Numbered from the stretch's first letter, positions 25,830-47,763 are shown. The stretch: 64,000 bases of DNA from Pseudomonas sp. ADAK18 (GCF_012935695.1 NZ_CP052859.1:1281001-1345000), one strand, 5' to 3'. The notes: generated from the letters alone by a model not told the origin. Numbers and translations: made by a program.

Positions 25830-26585
25830 ATGAGCTCGCCGACACGACTGCGCCTGTTTTGCCTGCCATATTCCGGCGCCAGTGCCATGGTCTACAGCCG
25901 TTGGCGCCGCGCGTTACCTGAGTGGTTGCAGGTGTGCCCGTTGGAGCTGCCAGGCCGCGGCATGCGTATGGATGAGCCGTTGCAGCGCGACATCAAGGCC
26001 TTGGCGGCGCAACTGGCGCTTGAGATCAGCATGCAACTCGACGGCCCCTACGTGTTGTTCGGCCACAGCCTCGGCGGCCTGCTGGCATTCGAGCTGGCCC
26101 ATGCCCTGCGCGAGCGCGGTTTGCCGGAGCCCCTGGCGTTATTTGCGTCTGGCACGGCGGGCCCGGCGCGACGTGATGTCAGCGAATACGCCATCGAAAA
26201 GACCGATGCGCAATTGATCACCCGCCTGCGCGAACTTAAGGGCACCGCCGAAGACGCCTTGGCCAATCACGAGCTGATGCAGTTGATGCTGCCGATCCTG
26301 CGGGCCGACTTTCTGCTTTGCGGCAGTTTTCACTACGGCGAGCGTGAGCCGCTGGCGATGCCGATCCATGTGTTTGGCGGCAAGCAAGACAGCGTGCGTG
26401 CCGAGCAACTGCTGGATTGGCAGGAAGACACCACCACCGGCTTTTCCCTGGACATGTTCGAGGGGCACCACTTTTTCCTGATGCAACAGGAAAGCTCAGT
26501 GCTGCGCTGCCTGCGCCGTTATGCCGACGAACACTTGGCTCGCTGGCGCAATGGCGCGGTGCGCCAGAGCGCGCTGAGCCACTAG
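25830..26585 (+). CDS. pvdG: Pyoverdine type II thioesterase PvdG
   Basis: This 251-residue alpha/beta hydrolase removes mis-loaded groups from the NRPS carrier domains. It shows the early LFCLPYSGAS block, the nucleophile motif GHSLGG, and the catalytic His in the EGHHFFL segment. The start at the ATG 25830 gives the family N-terminus; an in-frame GTG at 25812 is rejected. It lies 69 bp before pvdL and is probably co-transcribed from the PvdS-dependent promoter. Confidence 0.93.
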   Translation: MSSPTRLRLFCLPYSGASAMVYSRWRRALPEWLQVCPLELPGRGMRMDEPLQRDIKALAAQLALEISMQLDGPYVLFGHSLGGLLAFELAHALRERGLPEPLALFASGTAGPARRDVSEYAIEKTDAQLITRLRELKGTAEDALANHELMQLMLPILRADFLLCGSFHYGEREPLAMPIHVFGGKQDSVRAEQLLDWQEDTTTGFSLDMFEGHHFFLMQQESSVLRCLRRYADEHLARWRNGAVRQSALSH

Positions 26586-26654
26586 GGCACACGCCCCTCG
26601 CCACAGATTTGATTCCCCCGATTTTCCCGTAAGCCGATTTCAGGCAGGAACCCC

Positions 26655-39605
<12,951 letters not shown>

Positions 39606-39608
39606 ACC

Positions 39609-39705
39609 TGTAGCCGCTGCCGAGGTATGAGGCTGCGATGCGGTCCGCAGGACCTGGGGGTCGCTACGCAGCCTATCGCAACCTCGTGCCTCGGCAGCGG
39701 CTACA
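39609..39705. repeat. REP palindrome between pvdL and dsbG
   Basis: TGTAGCCGCTGCCGAGGTAT at the left pairs with the right half ending GTGCCTCGGCAGCGGCTACA. It separates convergent pvdL and dsbG. No T-tailed terminator was seen here, so the palindrome may be the only structure ending the 13-kb pvdL message. Confidence 0.82.
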
Positions 39706-39730
39706 ACGAGGGTGTCAGCTTAGGCGACGG

Positions 39731-40492
39731 TTATTTCGGCCCGAGAATCTTCGCCAACTTATCCGGCGACGGCGCGCCTTGCTGTTGCTGCAACTGACCC
39801 TTGTCGTCCATATAGAAAATCGCCGGCGTCGCCGACAATTCCAGCTCCTCCATCAACTTCATATTGGCATCGAGCTTGGCCTGGATATCCGCAGGGATCT
39901 TCTCCAGCGGCTGCAACTTGCTGCCTTTACCCGCGCCTTCGTGGGCTTCCAGGGCTTTTTGTGGGTCTTTGCTGGCCAGCAACGCGGCCGACTTGCCCGG
40001 GCTGTCCTCACGAATAATCCCGACCATGACGTGCCGCAACTGCACCTTGCCAGCCTTCACCCACGGCCGTGCCTGTTCCCAGAACATGTTGCAGTACGGG
40101 CAGTTGGGGTCGCTGAACAGGTAGACGGTGCGTGGTGCGTCCTTGTTGCCGTCCTGGATCCAGTTGCTCTGTTCCATCTTGGCCCAGACTTCTTTGGACA
40201 TCGGCGCATACACCAGTTTTTCCAGGGGCGCGGCGCTCAGGTCGTTGCCTTGAGCGTCGTACAGGTTGCCGGCGATGACACTTTTGCCATCGGCAGTCAG
40301 GTACAGCGCCATGCCCCGGTTCTGGTATTGCGCGGCATAACCCTTGAGGCCGCTGGGGGCGTCGAAGCTGCCGATGATCTTGGCGCCCTTGGCTTCGATC
40401 TGTTTGATCGGCGCCGGCCAGTCTTCGGCCAAGGCCTGTGTGGCGACGAGGGTCAGGGGCAGCAGGGTCAGCAGGTGGCGGAGGCGGGGCAT
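39731..40492 (-). CDS. dsbG: Periplasmic disulfide isomerase/chaperone DsbG
   Basis: This 253-residue protein has a signal peptide (MPRLRHLLTLLPLTLVATQALA), an N-terminal dimerisation domain and a thioredoxin domain with active site C131-P-Y-C134 (DPNCPYCNMF) and a cis-Pro in SATPAIFY. DsbG reduces or isomerises wrong disulfides and protects single cysteines from over-oxidation. It overlaps the upstream dsbE-like gene by 25 bp and is the last gene of the dsbD-dsbE-dsbG operon, whose DsbD should keep it reduced. Confidence 0.92.
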   Translation of the reverse strand: MPRLRHLLTLLPLTLVATQALAEDWPAPIKQIEAKGAKIIGSFDAPSGLKGYAAQYQNRGMALYLTADGKSVIAGNLYDAQGNDLSAAPLEKLVYAPMSKEVWAKMEQSNWIQDGNKDAPRTVYLFSDPNCPYCNMFWEQARPWVKAGKVQLRHVMVGIIREDSPGKSAALLASKDPQKALEAHEGAGKGSKLQPLEKIPADIQAKLDANMKLMEELELSATPAIFYMDDKGQLQQQQGAPSPDKLAKILGPK

Positions 40493-41334
40493 AAGGGTTT
40501 CCTTGTTGGAGCCGGCTTGGCGGTGGTGGCGTCGGTCTCGAAACGTTCCATGGCACGGGCGAGGCTGGCCTGGGACAGTTCGCCCAGATGGCTGTTGATC
40601 AGGCGTCCGTCAGGTTCGTAAAACAGTGTAGTCGGCAAGGCCATGGAGCCCACGGCCTGGCCGAGGCGGCCGCTGGCGTCGAACAGCACGTTGTCCAGGT
40701 TCAGGCCTTGGGTCGCCAGGTAAGTACTGACGCTCTGCATGCTTTCGGCCTGGTTGACGAACAGGAAGGTCACGTCGGGCCGTTGTTTCTGGGCATTTTC
40801 CAGCACCGGCATTTCCCGGCGGCACGGTGGGCACCAAGTGGCCCAGAGGTTGATCACCAAGGGGCCGCCCTGGTAATCGGTCAGTTGCACGGTTTCGCCG
40901 TTGGCGTTGCGCAGGGTGATCTCGGGCAGGCGGGTGCCTTTCTCATAGATCGTCAGGGAGAAGCTGGCCAGGACCCAGAAGGCCAGACCGGTGATCACGC
41001 CCGCACTCAAGGGTTTGCGCAGGAGCGGACGGCGCCAGCCATACAGCAGGGCACCGAGGATCAGGACGATGACACCGGGCCAGGCGAGGAAACCGCCGTC
41101 GCGCAGGTCGATGATTTGCAGTAGGTCGTTACGGTAGTAGGCCCAGTACATCACCACGAAACCGATCCGGGCGCTGAGCATACCCAGCAAAAACAGGGTG
41201 AACAGTACCGACTCCGGGTTCTCGCCACCGCGCTTGGCCACGTGCCAGCCCACCAGGGTGGCGAGGATCAGCGCGCTGATCAGCAGCAAGTGGTTCAAGG
41301 CGATGGCGAAGGTGCCGATGGTGAAGGTCAGCAT
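40468..41334 (-). CDS. dsbE: Membrane-anchored TlpA/DsbE-like thioredoxin protein
   Basis: This 288-residue protein has an N-terminal multi-helix membrane part (four or five helices, residues 1-130, with a phosphatidylglycerol-lipoprotein-transferase-like pattern SARIGFVVMYWAYY) fused to a periplasmic thioredoxin domain with W-C168-P-P-C171. It probably passes electrons from DsbD to periplasmic targets. Its ATG overlaps the dsbD stop (TGATG). The name dsbE follows the P. aeruginosa dsbDEG operon; it should not be confused with CcmG of cytochrome c maturation. Confidence 0.85.
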   Translation of the reverse strand: MLTFTIGTFAIALNHLLLISALILATLVGWHVAKRGGENPESVLFTLFLLGMLSARIGFVVMYWAYYRNDLLQIIDLRDGGFLAWPGVIVLILGALLYGWRRPLLRKPLSAGVITGLAFWVLASFSLTIYEKGTRLPEITLRNANGETVQLTDYQGGPLVINLWATWCPPCRREMPVLENAQKQRPDVTFLFVNQAESMQSVSTYLATQGLNLDNVLFDASGRLGQAVGSMALPTTLFYEPDGRLINSHLGELSQASLARAMERFETDATTAKPAPTRKPLCPASATC

Positions 41335-43064
41335 CAGAGGGCATCCCGGGTCTGGGTCCAGCGTTGCAGGAAAGCTTCGGCGTTGACTTCGCCGGTGATG
41401 CGCTGGGCGCGGCGTTCTTCACCGTTGGGGCCGATCCAGACAAAGCTGGGTGGCCCGGGTACTTTGTAGCGGCCCAACAGTTCGCGGCTGGCGGCGTTGT
41501 CGGCAGTGACGTCCAGACGCAACAGGCGCACGTCCTTGAGGGCGTCCATCACTTCAGGTTTGCCGAACACTTGTTTTTCCATGATCTTGCACGACACGCA
41601 CCAGTCGGCGTAGTAGTCCAGCAGCACCCATTGGCCCTGGGCCTTGGCGCTGTCGAGTTGGCTTTGCAGCACGGCCGGGTCGCTGATCGTCGTGAAAGCG
41701 TCGTGGGCGCTTGGCGCACTGGCGACTTGCGAACCGGTGAAGACCTTGAGCGGCTGCCACAGGTCATCGCTGCCACCCGCCGCACCCACCACCAGTAGGC
41801 CGCCCCACAGGCCCAGGACCAGGGAACCGGCGCCCAGCACCTTGGCCGCGAGACCATGGTGACTGGCCAGCCGCCAGCCGCAGTAGGCCATGACCAGCGC
41901 CAACACGCCCCACAAAGCAAGCCACAGGGTTTCACCGACCACCGGACGAATCATCAGCACGGCGGTCGCGAGGAACAGGAAGCCGAAGACGCCCTTGAGC
42001 ACGTTCATCCAGGTGCCTGGTTTGGGCAGGAAGCGATTGCCCACGGTCACCAGCAGCAACAGCGGCACACCGATGCCGATGCCCATGGCAAACAGGATCA
42101 AGCCACCGTGCAGTGCGTTGCCGCTCTGGGCGATATACAGCAGGGCGCCGGCCAGCGGTGCGGTCATGCACGGCCCTACCAGCAAGCCGGACAGGGCACC
42201 GAGTACACCGGCACCGATCAGGCTACCGCCGCTTTGCTGGCGGCTGACGTTGTCCAGGCGATCGCGCAGGAAGGCCGGCAGTTGCAATTCAAAGAAGCCG
42301 AACATTGGCAAGGCGAGGATCACAAACAGCGCGGCAAAGCTGCCGAGGATCCACGGGGTTTGCAGCAGGGCAGCGAGATTGCCCCCCAACAAGGCAGCCA
42401 ATACGCCCAGGGCGGCATAGATGAGTGCCATGCACACCACATAGCTGGTGGCCAGGGCGAAGCCGCGTCGTGGACTGGCGCCGCTGCCCACTACCAGGCC
42501 AGCGAGGATTGGCAGCATGGGCAAGGAACAGGGCGCGAAGGCCAGCAGCAACCCCAGGCCAAAGAACACCAGCAGGCTCCAGCCCAGGCTGCGTTGTTGC
42601 AGACCGCTGGCCAGGCTCTGGTCCTGGGCCTCAGCGGTGGCCGCGACGGCGGGGTTGCCGCCCAGATCCACGGTGATCGACTGCGGCGGATAACACAGTC
42701 CGGCATCCGCGCAGCCCTGCCAGCCCAGCTTGACCTGACCGGTGGCACCCGCTGGAATCTTCACCTCCAGGCCTTGGCGGTACACTTGCTGCTCGCCGAA
42801 GAACTCGTCGCTATGGGCTTCGCCTTGCGGAAGTGCTGGTTTTTCGGCCAGGCCATCGAACTTCATGCGTTGCTGGTACAGGTAATAACCGTCGGCAATC
42901 TGCCAATACAGTTGGGTTTCGCCAGAGGCCAGGCGCTCGGAGGTAAAGGTGAAGGCTTTGCCCACCGGGAGGAAATCGGGTTTGGTCTCGAAAGGATTAT
43001 TACCCGGCGCAGCCTGGGCGAATCCCGCGAATAACACCAGCAAGAAGAGAAACAGATGCCGCAT
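41334..43064 (-). CDS. dsbD: Thiol:disulfide interchange protein DsbD
   Basis: This 576-residue electron conduit has a signal peptide, an N-terminal immunoglobulin-like domain (with a cysteine pair flanking ADAGL), an eight-helix membrane domain with the first cysteine in LAFAPCSLPMLP and its partner in GLLVGPCMTAP, and a C-terminal thioredoxin domain with CVSCK. It moves electrons from cytoplasmic thioredoxin to DsbE and DsbG. The ATG at 43064 has an AAGG site. It is the first gene of its operon and divergent from dsbR. Confidence 0.94.
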   Translation of the reverse strand: MRHLFLFLLVLFAGFAQAAPGNNPFETKPDFLPVGKAFTFTSERLASGETQLYWQIADGYYLYQQRMKFDGLAEKPALPQGEAHSDEFFGEQQVYRQGLEVKIPAGATGQVKLGWQGCADAGLCYPPQSITVDLGGNPAVAATAEAQDQSLASGLQQRSLGWSLLVFFGLGLLLAFAPCSLPMLPILAGLVVGSGASPRRGFALATSYVVCMALIYAALGVLAALLGGNLAALLQTPWILGSFAALFVILALPMFGFFELQLPAFLRDRLDNVSRQQSGGSLIGAGVLGALSGLLVGPCMTAPLAGALLYIAQSGNALHGGLILFAMGIGIGVPLLLLVTVGNRFLPKPGTWMNVLKGVFGFLFLATAVLMIRPVVGETLWLALWGVLALVMAYCGWRLASHHGLAAKVLGAGSLVLGLWGGLLVVGAAGGSDDLWQPLKVFTGSQVASAPSAHDAFTTISDPAVLQSQLDSAKAQGQWVLLDYYADWCVSCKIMEKQVFGKPEVMDALKDVRLLRLDVTADNAASRELLGRYKVPGPPSFVWIGPNGEERRAQRITGEVNAEAFLQRWTQTRDAL

Positions 43065-43109
43065 GGTCAAGCCTTAGTTCGATGCAAGTGGGCACACAAT
43101 GTGTGGTGT

Positions 43110-43131
43110 TGATTAACCGATGATTAACCGG
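43110..43131. promoter_or_regulatory. Tandem 11-bp direct repeat, candidate DsbR operator
   Basis: TGATTAACCGA and TGATTAACCGG follow each other without a gap in the divergent dsbD-dsbR region. Two head-to-tail sites spaced 11 bp apart are the usual target form for OmpR-family dimers. The repeat lies 46 bp upstream of dsbD and 104 bp upstream of dsbR. Confidence 0.72.
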
Positions 43132-43234
43132 GCTATTCTAACGCGTAAGACTTGTCTGAATATGAACGACGGCACCGCATAATGCGCACTTAATCCGTTC
43201 GCCTTCTAATCATCATTTTTCCAAAGGGTTCACC

Positions 43235-43915
43235 ATGCACGTACTGGTCTGTGAAGACGATGAGCTGATCGCCAGCGGCATTGTTGCCGGCCTTGGCGCC
43301 CAGGGCTTTACGGTCGAACGCGTCGCGACGGCTGCTGCCGCGCGGGCAATGCTCAAGGCGGCTGAGTTCGACATCATGGTGCTGGACCTCGGCTTGCCGG
43401 ATGAAGACGGCCTGAAACTGCTGCAACAACAGCGTAGCCAAGGCCTGGAAATCCCGGTGCTGATCCTCACCGCCCGGGATTCGGTGACCAACCGGGTCGA
43501 TGGCCTGCAAGCCGGCGCCGACGATTACCTACTCAAACCCTTCGATTTGCGGGAGCTGGCTGCGCGCTTGCAGACCTTGTTACGTCGGGTGGCCGGGCGC
43601 AGCGTCAACCTGATCGAGCACGGGCGCCTGACCTATAACCCCAGCAGCCGCGAAACCTTGCTGGGCGGTCAATCGGTGGACCTGTCCCGCCGCGAGCAGG
43701 CGCTGTTGCAGGCCTTGTTGCATAACCGTGGGCGGGTGCTGTCCAGCGAGCAGTTGAAAGACAGCGTCTACGGCTTCAACGACGAACTGGAAAGCAACGC
43801 CTTGAACGTCCATATCCACCACCTGCGGCGCAAACTGGGCAATGGCATCGTCGAAACCGTGCGCGGCCTTGGCTATCGCCTGGGCCCGGCTGATGGTGGA
43901 GAGGACGCTTCGTGA
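43235..43915 (+). CDS. dsbR: OmpR-family response regulator DsbR
   Basis: This 226-residue regulator has a receiver domain (acidic pair D8-D9 with E7, phospho-acceptor D51 in VLDLGLPDEDG, Lys in LLKPFDLREL) and a winged-helix DNA-binding domain (ALNVHIHHLRRKLG, VRGLGYRL). It is the first gene of dsbRS and lies divergent from dsbDEG. In P. aeruginosa the homologous DsbRS system responds to copper and controls dsbDEG; the same gene order here supports the same role. Confidence 0.9.
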   Translation: MHVLVCEDDELIASGIVAGLGAQGFTVERVATAAAARAMLKAAEFDIMVLDLGLPDEDGLKLLQQQRSQGLEIPVLILTARDSVTNRVDGLQAGADDYLLKPFDLRELAARLQTLLRRVAGRSVNLIEHGRLTYNPSSRETLLGGQSVDLSRREQALLQALLHNRGRVLSSEQLKDSVYGFNDELESNALNVHIHHLRRKLGNGIVETVRGLGYRLGPADGGEDAS

Positions 43916-45234
43916 TGAGCCTGCGCCTGCGCCTGACGTTCAAGTTGGGCGCCGCCTTTGTGCTGATCTGGGCGCTGGCGGCGGCCTGGATGCTCAGTGA
44001 CCTGCGCAACCAGATGATGTTTTCCCTGGATCAGCGACTGGTGGCGTCAGCGCGCATGGTCGCCGGCTTGATGGAGCAGTTGCCGGCCTTGCCTACCAAA
44101 GGCGAAGGTACCCATTTCAGCGCCGAACAGTTGAATATCCCTGGCGGCATGGCGTGTCAGGTCAGTTCTTTGCGCGGGGAAATTCTCGCCCGCAGCCACA
44201 CCACCCCGGACCAGGGCCTGGAGTCGCACCAGAGTGGTTTTCGCGATCAGATGATCGACGGCACGAGCTGGCGCAGTTTCACCCTGGCCCGCGGCGACCT
44301 GTTCATCACCACCGCCGACCGCCAGGTGGAGCGTGAGGCGTTGAACCTGTCGATCCTGCTGGCGGCATCGGTACCGGTAGGCGTTGCCTTGCTGGGTTGC
44401 CTATGCCTGCTGTGGCTGGGCATCGGCCAGAGCCTGGTGCCGCTTAATCGCATGCGTGATGCCTTGATGCGCCGCAGCGCCGACTCCCTGGAGCCGTTGC
44501 AGATTCATCCGCTGCCCAGCGAGCTCAAACCGCTGCTCGACACCCAGAACCAACTGCTGCAGCGTATCGCCAAGACCATCGAACGCGAACGCCGCCTGAC
44601 CGGTGATGCCGCCCACGAACTGCGCAGCCCGCTGACGGCAATCAAGACCCACCTGCAAGTGGCGCGCATGACCGAAGGCGCCGCACGTGACCGGTCCCTG
44701 GCCCATGCCGAGGAGGGCGCCGACCGCCTGCACCGCACCCTTGAACAGTTGCTGTTGTTGGCCCGGGTCGAGGGCAGCCTGTCGTTCGACGACGGTTTGC
44801 AATCGAGCGCCGAACAAGTGGCACGCCTGGCAATCCAGGACGCCAACGCCGGGGACAACTCGCGCATCGACCTGATCCTGCCGGCCAATTTGCCTGAGAC
44901 ACCGGTGGAAATGCCGGTGGGCCTGGCCGTCGCCGCCTTGCGCAACCTGCTGGATAACGCCTTGCGTCATACGCCGGCGGATACCCGAGTGGAACTGAGC
45001 ATCTTCACCGTCGCCGATAACGTGGTGTTCCAGGTGCGGGACCATGGTGCGCCGATCTCCAGCGAAGACCTGCAACACCTGACCCAACGCTTCTGGCGCA
45101 ACGGCAACAGCGACGGGTGCGGCCTGGGCTTGGCCATCGTGCAAGCCATCGTGCAACGCTGCTCATGTTCCTTGAAATTCGACAGCCAGCCTGATGGCCT
45201 GCGGGTTGAACTGGGCATGCCGCTGCGCCGCTGA
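43915..45234 (+). CDS. dsbS: Sensor histidine kinase DsbS
   Basis: This 439-residue kinase has two membrane helices (about residues 8-28 and 145-167) enclosing a periplasmic domain. A HAMP-like linker, the H-box RRLTGDAAHELRSPLTAIK and an HATPase domain (NLLDNALRHT, GLGLAIVQAI) follow. A single periplasmic-domain cysteine (about residue 81, GGMACQV) is a candidate Cu(I) ligand; from memory, the P. aeruginosa homologue senses copper through a periplasmic Cys. The ATG at 43915 overlaps the dsbR stop (TGATG). Confidence 0.9.
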   Translation: MSLRLRLTFKLGAAFVLIWALAAAWMLSDLRNQMMFSLDQRLVASARMVAGLMEQLPALPTKGEGTHFSAEQLNIPGGMACQVSSLRGEILARSHTTPDQGLESHQSGFRDQMIDGTSWRSFTLARGDLFITTADRQVEREALNLSILLAASVPVGVALLGCLCLLWLGIGQSLVPLNRMRDALMRRSADSLEPLQIHPLPSELKPLLDTQNQLLQRIAKTIERERRLTGDAAHELRSPLTAIKTHLQVARMTEGAARDRSLAHAEEGADRLHRTLEQLLLLARVEGSLSFDDGLQSSAEQVARLAIQDANAGDNSRIDLILPANLPETPVEMPVGLAVAALRNLLDNALRHTPADTRVELSIFTVADNVVFQVRDHGAPISSEDLQHLTQRFWRNGNSDGCGLGLAIVQAIVQRCSCSLKFDSQPDGLRVELGMPLRR

Positions 45235-45306
45235 CCGGTCCTTCAAGAAGCCAAATAGTTACCGCCATCTTAAAGCCCAGCGCTTCAGGATGACGGTAAA
45301 CGGCTT

Positions 45307-45329
45307 ACAGGCTGAATGATTCAGCCTGT
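45307..45329. promoter_or_regulatory. Perfect 10-bp hairpin before ampDh3
   Basis: ACAGGCTGAA-TGA-TTCAGCCTGT forms a 10-bp stem with a 3-nt loop, 19 bp upstream of the ampDh3-like start and just before its ribosome-binding site AAAAGGA. No T tract follows, so it is a poor terminator. A regulatory or operator role is possible. Confidence 0.6.
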
Positions 45330-45348
45330 CTTGAAAAGGACAGCTCCC

Positions 45349-46122
45349 ATGTTGGTCATCGATACCACATACCCCGCAAAAAACTTCAACCAACGCGATG
45401 GCGAAACCGTGCGCCAGGTCATCGTGCATTACACCGCTGCGCCATTTGCCAGTTCCTTGCGCGCGCTGACTCAGGATGGGGTCAGCGCTCACTATTTGCT
45501 GGCCGATCCCCATGACTGCAGTTACCGCGCTGCCGGCTATGACGAGTTGCGGGTGTTCCGCCTGGTGGACGAGCAGCACCGCGCCTGGCATGCCGGCGTC
45601 AGCCAATGGGCCGGGCGCGACAACCTCAACAGCCGCTCCATCGGCATCGAAATCGTCAACCTGGCCCGTGATGACGCGGGCGTCTTTACCTTTCCCGCCT
45701 ATGACCCTGAGCAGATTGAGTTGTTGATCGCCTTGATCCGCGACATTCAGGGACGTTATCCGGGCATCGGTCCCACCGACATTCTTGGCCACAGCGACGT
45801 GGCGTACTGGCGCAAAAGCGATCCTGGCCCGCGCTTGCCCTGGCGCCAACTGTTCGAGGCAGGGGTGGGTGCCTGGTTCGATGGGGTTACCCAAGAGGTC
45901 TACCAGCGCAGGTTTTCCATGGGCCTGCCGCCGGAAGTGGAGATCGAAAGGGCATTCCAGCGCTACGGTTACGCGGCGGCAAAAAATCGCCAGGCCTTCC
46001 AGCAGCGGGTGCGGGCGTTCCAGATGCATTTTCGTCCCGATAAATTTGACGGACGGTTGGATGCTGAAACCTGCGGGATCCTTTATGCATTGAATGACAA
46101 ATACACCGGTGTTGCCGGCTGA
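45349..46122 (+). CDS. ampDh3: N-acetylmuramoyl-L-alanine amidase (AmpDh3-like)
   Basis: This 257-residue zinc amidase cleaves the muramic acid-peptide bond of peptidoglycan or its turnover products. The PGRP/AmpD fold shows zinc ligands H27 (VIVHYTA) and the His and Asp of ILGHSDVAYWRKSDPGPRLPW. A C-terminal peptidoglycan-binding-like region (QQRVRAFQMHFRP) follows. There is no signal peptide, which favours AmpDh3 over the exported AmpDh2. The ATG has an AAAAGGA site. It lies between dsbS and pvdH with no obvious functional link. Confidence 0.87.
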   Translation: MLVIDTTYPAKNFNQRDGETVRQVIVHYTAAPFASSLRALTQDGVSAHYLLADPHDCSYRAAGYDELRVFRLVDEQHRAWHAGVSQWAGRDNLNSRSIGIEIVNLARDDAGVFTFPAYDPEQIELLIALIRDIQGRYPGIGPTDILGHSDVAYWRKSDPGPRLPWRQLFEAGVGAWFDGVTQEVYQRRFSMGLPPEVEIERAFQRYGYAAAKNRQAFQQRVRAFQMHFRPDKFDGRLDAETCGILYALNDKYTGVAG

Positions 46123-46150
46123 ACCTGCGGCATTTTTAATGCCCAAGGTG

Positions 46151-46174
46151 TAAATCCTCGAGCCCCTGACGCGT
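46151..46174 (+). promoter_or_regulatory. PvdS iron-starvation box of pvdH
   Basis: TAAAT (46151-46155), 16 bp, then CGT (46172-46174) matches the PvdS promoter pattern exactly. It lies 95 bp upstream of the pvdH ATG and should drive pvdH and the MbtH-like gene under iron limitation. Confidence 0.83.
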
Positions 46175-46268
46175 TTCCAAAACAGGAAATCCGTGCGCGT
46201 GCCCTTGGGCCAGACGCCAACGGATTGGCAGTTTGGTCACCATCATCAGCGTATTGAGGGATCGAGAG

Positions 46269-47681
46269 ATGTCAGTCGCTACCAGCCGTATCGAAGATTT
46301 GCAGGTTCGGGTCAGTCCGGTCCCGGCGGAAACGCTGTACCAGTTTGACGAAACACCGCTGCTGGCCCGCCAGCGCCAGCAGGAATCCAACGCCCGTAGC
46401 TATCCGCGACGCATTCCCCTGGCCCTTAAGCGGGCGCGGGGGATTTATGTCGAAGACGTTGAAGGCCGCAGCTTTATCGATTGCCTGGCCGGCGCGGGCA
46501 CCTTGGCGTTGGGGCATAACCATCCGGTGGTGATCGACGCGATCCGCCAGGTGTTGAGCGATGAGCTGCCGCTGCACACGCTGGACCTGACGACACCGGT
46601 CAAGGACCAATTCGTCCAGGACCTGTTCGGCTTGCTACCGGCGGAACTGGCCCGTGAAGCGAAGATTCAATTCTGCGGCCCCACTGGTACCGATGCGGTG
46701 GAAGCCGCGCTGAAACTGGTGCGCACCGCTACCGGGCGCAGCACGGTGCTGTCGTTCCAGGGTGGTTATCACGGCATGAGCCAGGGTGCGTTGAGCCTGA
46801 TGGGCAGCCTGGGGCCGAAAAAGCCGTTGGGTGCACTGTTGAGCAATGGTGTGCAGTTCCTGCCGTTTCCTTATGACTACCGTTGTCCGTTTGGCCTGGG
46901 TGGGGCGGAGGGGGTCAGGGTCAACCTGCACTACCTGGAAAACCTGCTGAACGATCCCGAGGCGGGCGTGTTGCTGCCAGCAGCGGTGATCGTTGAAGTG
47001 GTCCAGGGCGAGGGCGGCGTAATTCCGGCGGACCTCGACTGGCTGCGCGGCCTGCGGCGGATCACCGAGCAAGCCGGCGTGGCGCTGATCGTCGATGAAA
47101 TCCAGAGTGGCTTCGGTCGCACCGGCAAGATGTTTGCCTTTGAGCACGCCGGCATCGTCCCGGACGTGGTGGTGCTGTCCAAGGCCATTGGCGGCAGCCT
47201 GCCGTTGGCGGTGGTGGTGTATCGCGACTGGCTCGATACCTGGCTGCCGGGTGCTCACGCCGGGACCTTCCGCGGTAATCAGATGGCCATGGCGGCGGGG
47301 TCAGCCGTGATGCGTTACCTCAAGGACCATGACATTCCTGCCCATGCGGCGGCGATGGGCGAGCGCCTGGGTGAGCACCTGCGCATCCTGCAGCGGGACT
47401 TCCCGCAATTGGGGGACATTCGCGGGCGTGGCCTGATGTTGGGCGTGGAATTGGTGGACCCCAGTGGTACGCCGGACGTTCAGGGGCATCCTCCGGTGCA
47501 TCGTCAGTTGGCCCCGTTGGTACAGCGTGAGTGTCTCAAGCGTGGATTGATTCTTGAGCTGGGCGGACGGCATGGGAGCGTGGTGCGGTTCTTGCCGCCG
47601 CTGGTGATTACGGCGGCGGAGATTGACCGGGTGGCGCAGATATTTGGTCGTGCCTTGGCGGCAGCGGTGGGCAGCCTTTAA
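46269..47681 (+). CDS. pvdH: Diaminobutyrate-2-oxoglutarate aminotransferase PvdH
   Basis: This 470-residue class III PLP aminotransferase makes L-2,4-diaminobutyrate from aspartate semialdehyde, the precursor loaded by PvdL module 4. Seen motifs: FCGPTGTDAVEAALK, GGYHGMSQGAL, LIVDEIQSGFGRTGKMFA (PLP-contacting Asp) and the Schiff-base Lys305 in VVLSKAIGGSLP. The ATG at 46269 has a GAGG site; the upstream ATG-like codon at 46233 is rejected. It is 82 bp before the MbtH-like gene and shares its PvdS-driven promoter. Confidence 0.93.
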   Translation: MSVATSRIEDLQVRVSPVPAETLYQFDETPLLARQRQQESNARSYPRRIPLALKRARGIYVEDVEGRSFIDCLAGAGTLALGHNHPVVIDAIRQVLSDELPLHTLDLTTPVKDQFVQDLFGLLPAELAREAKIQFCGPTGTDAVEAALKLVRTATGRSTVLSFQGGYHGMSQGALSLMGSLGPKKPLGALLSNGVQFLPFPYDYRCPFGLGGAEGVRVNLHYLENLLNDPEAGVLLPAAVIVEVVQGEGGVIPADLDWLRGLRRITEQAGVALIVDEIQSGFGRTGKMFAFEHAGIVPDVVVLSKAIGGSLPLAVVVYRDWLDTWLPGAHAGTFRGNQMAMAAGSAVMRYLKDHDIPAHAAAMGERLGEHLRILQRDFPQLGDIRGRGLMLGVELVDPSGTPDVQGHPPVHRQLAPLVQRECLKRGLILELGGRHGSVVRFLPPLVITAAEIDRVAQIFGRALAAAVGSL

Positions 47682-47763
47682 TTTTTGCCGGGCGCGGTAC
47701 GTTCTTATCTACATCACCGCTGCGCGTGGAGCGCGGCGAGCCTTATAGCGACGGAGAACAGCA

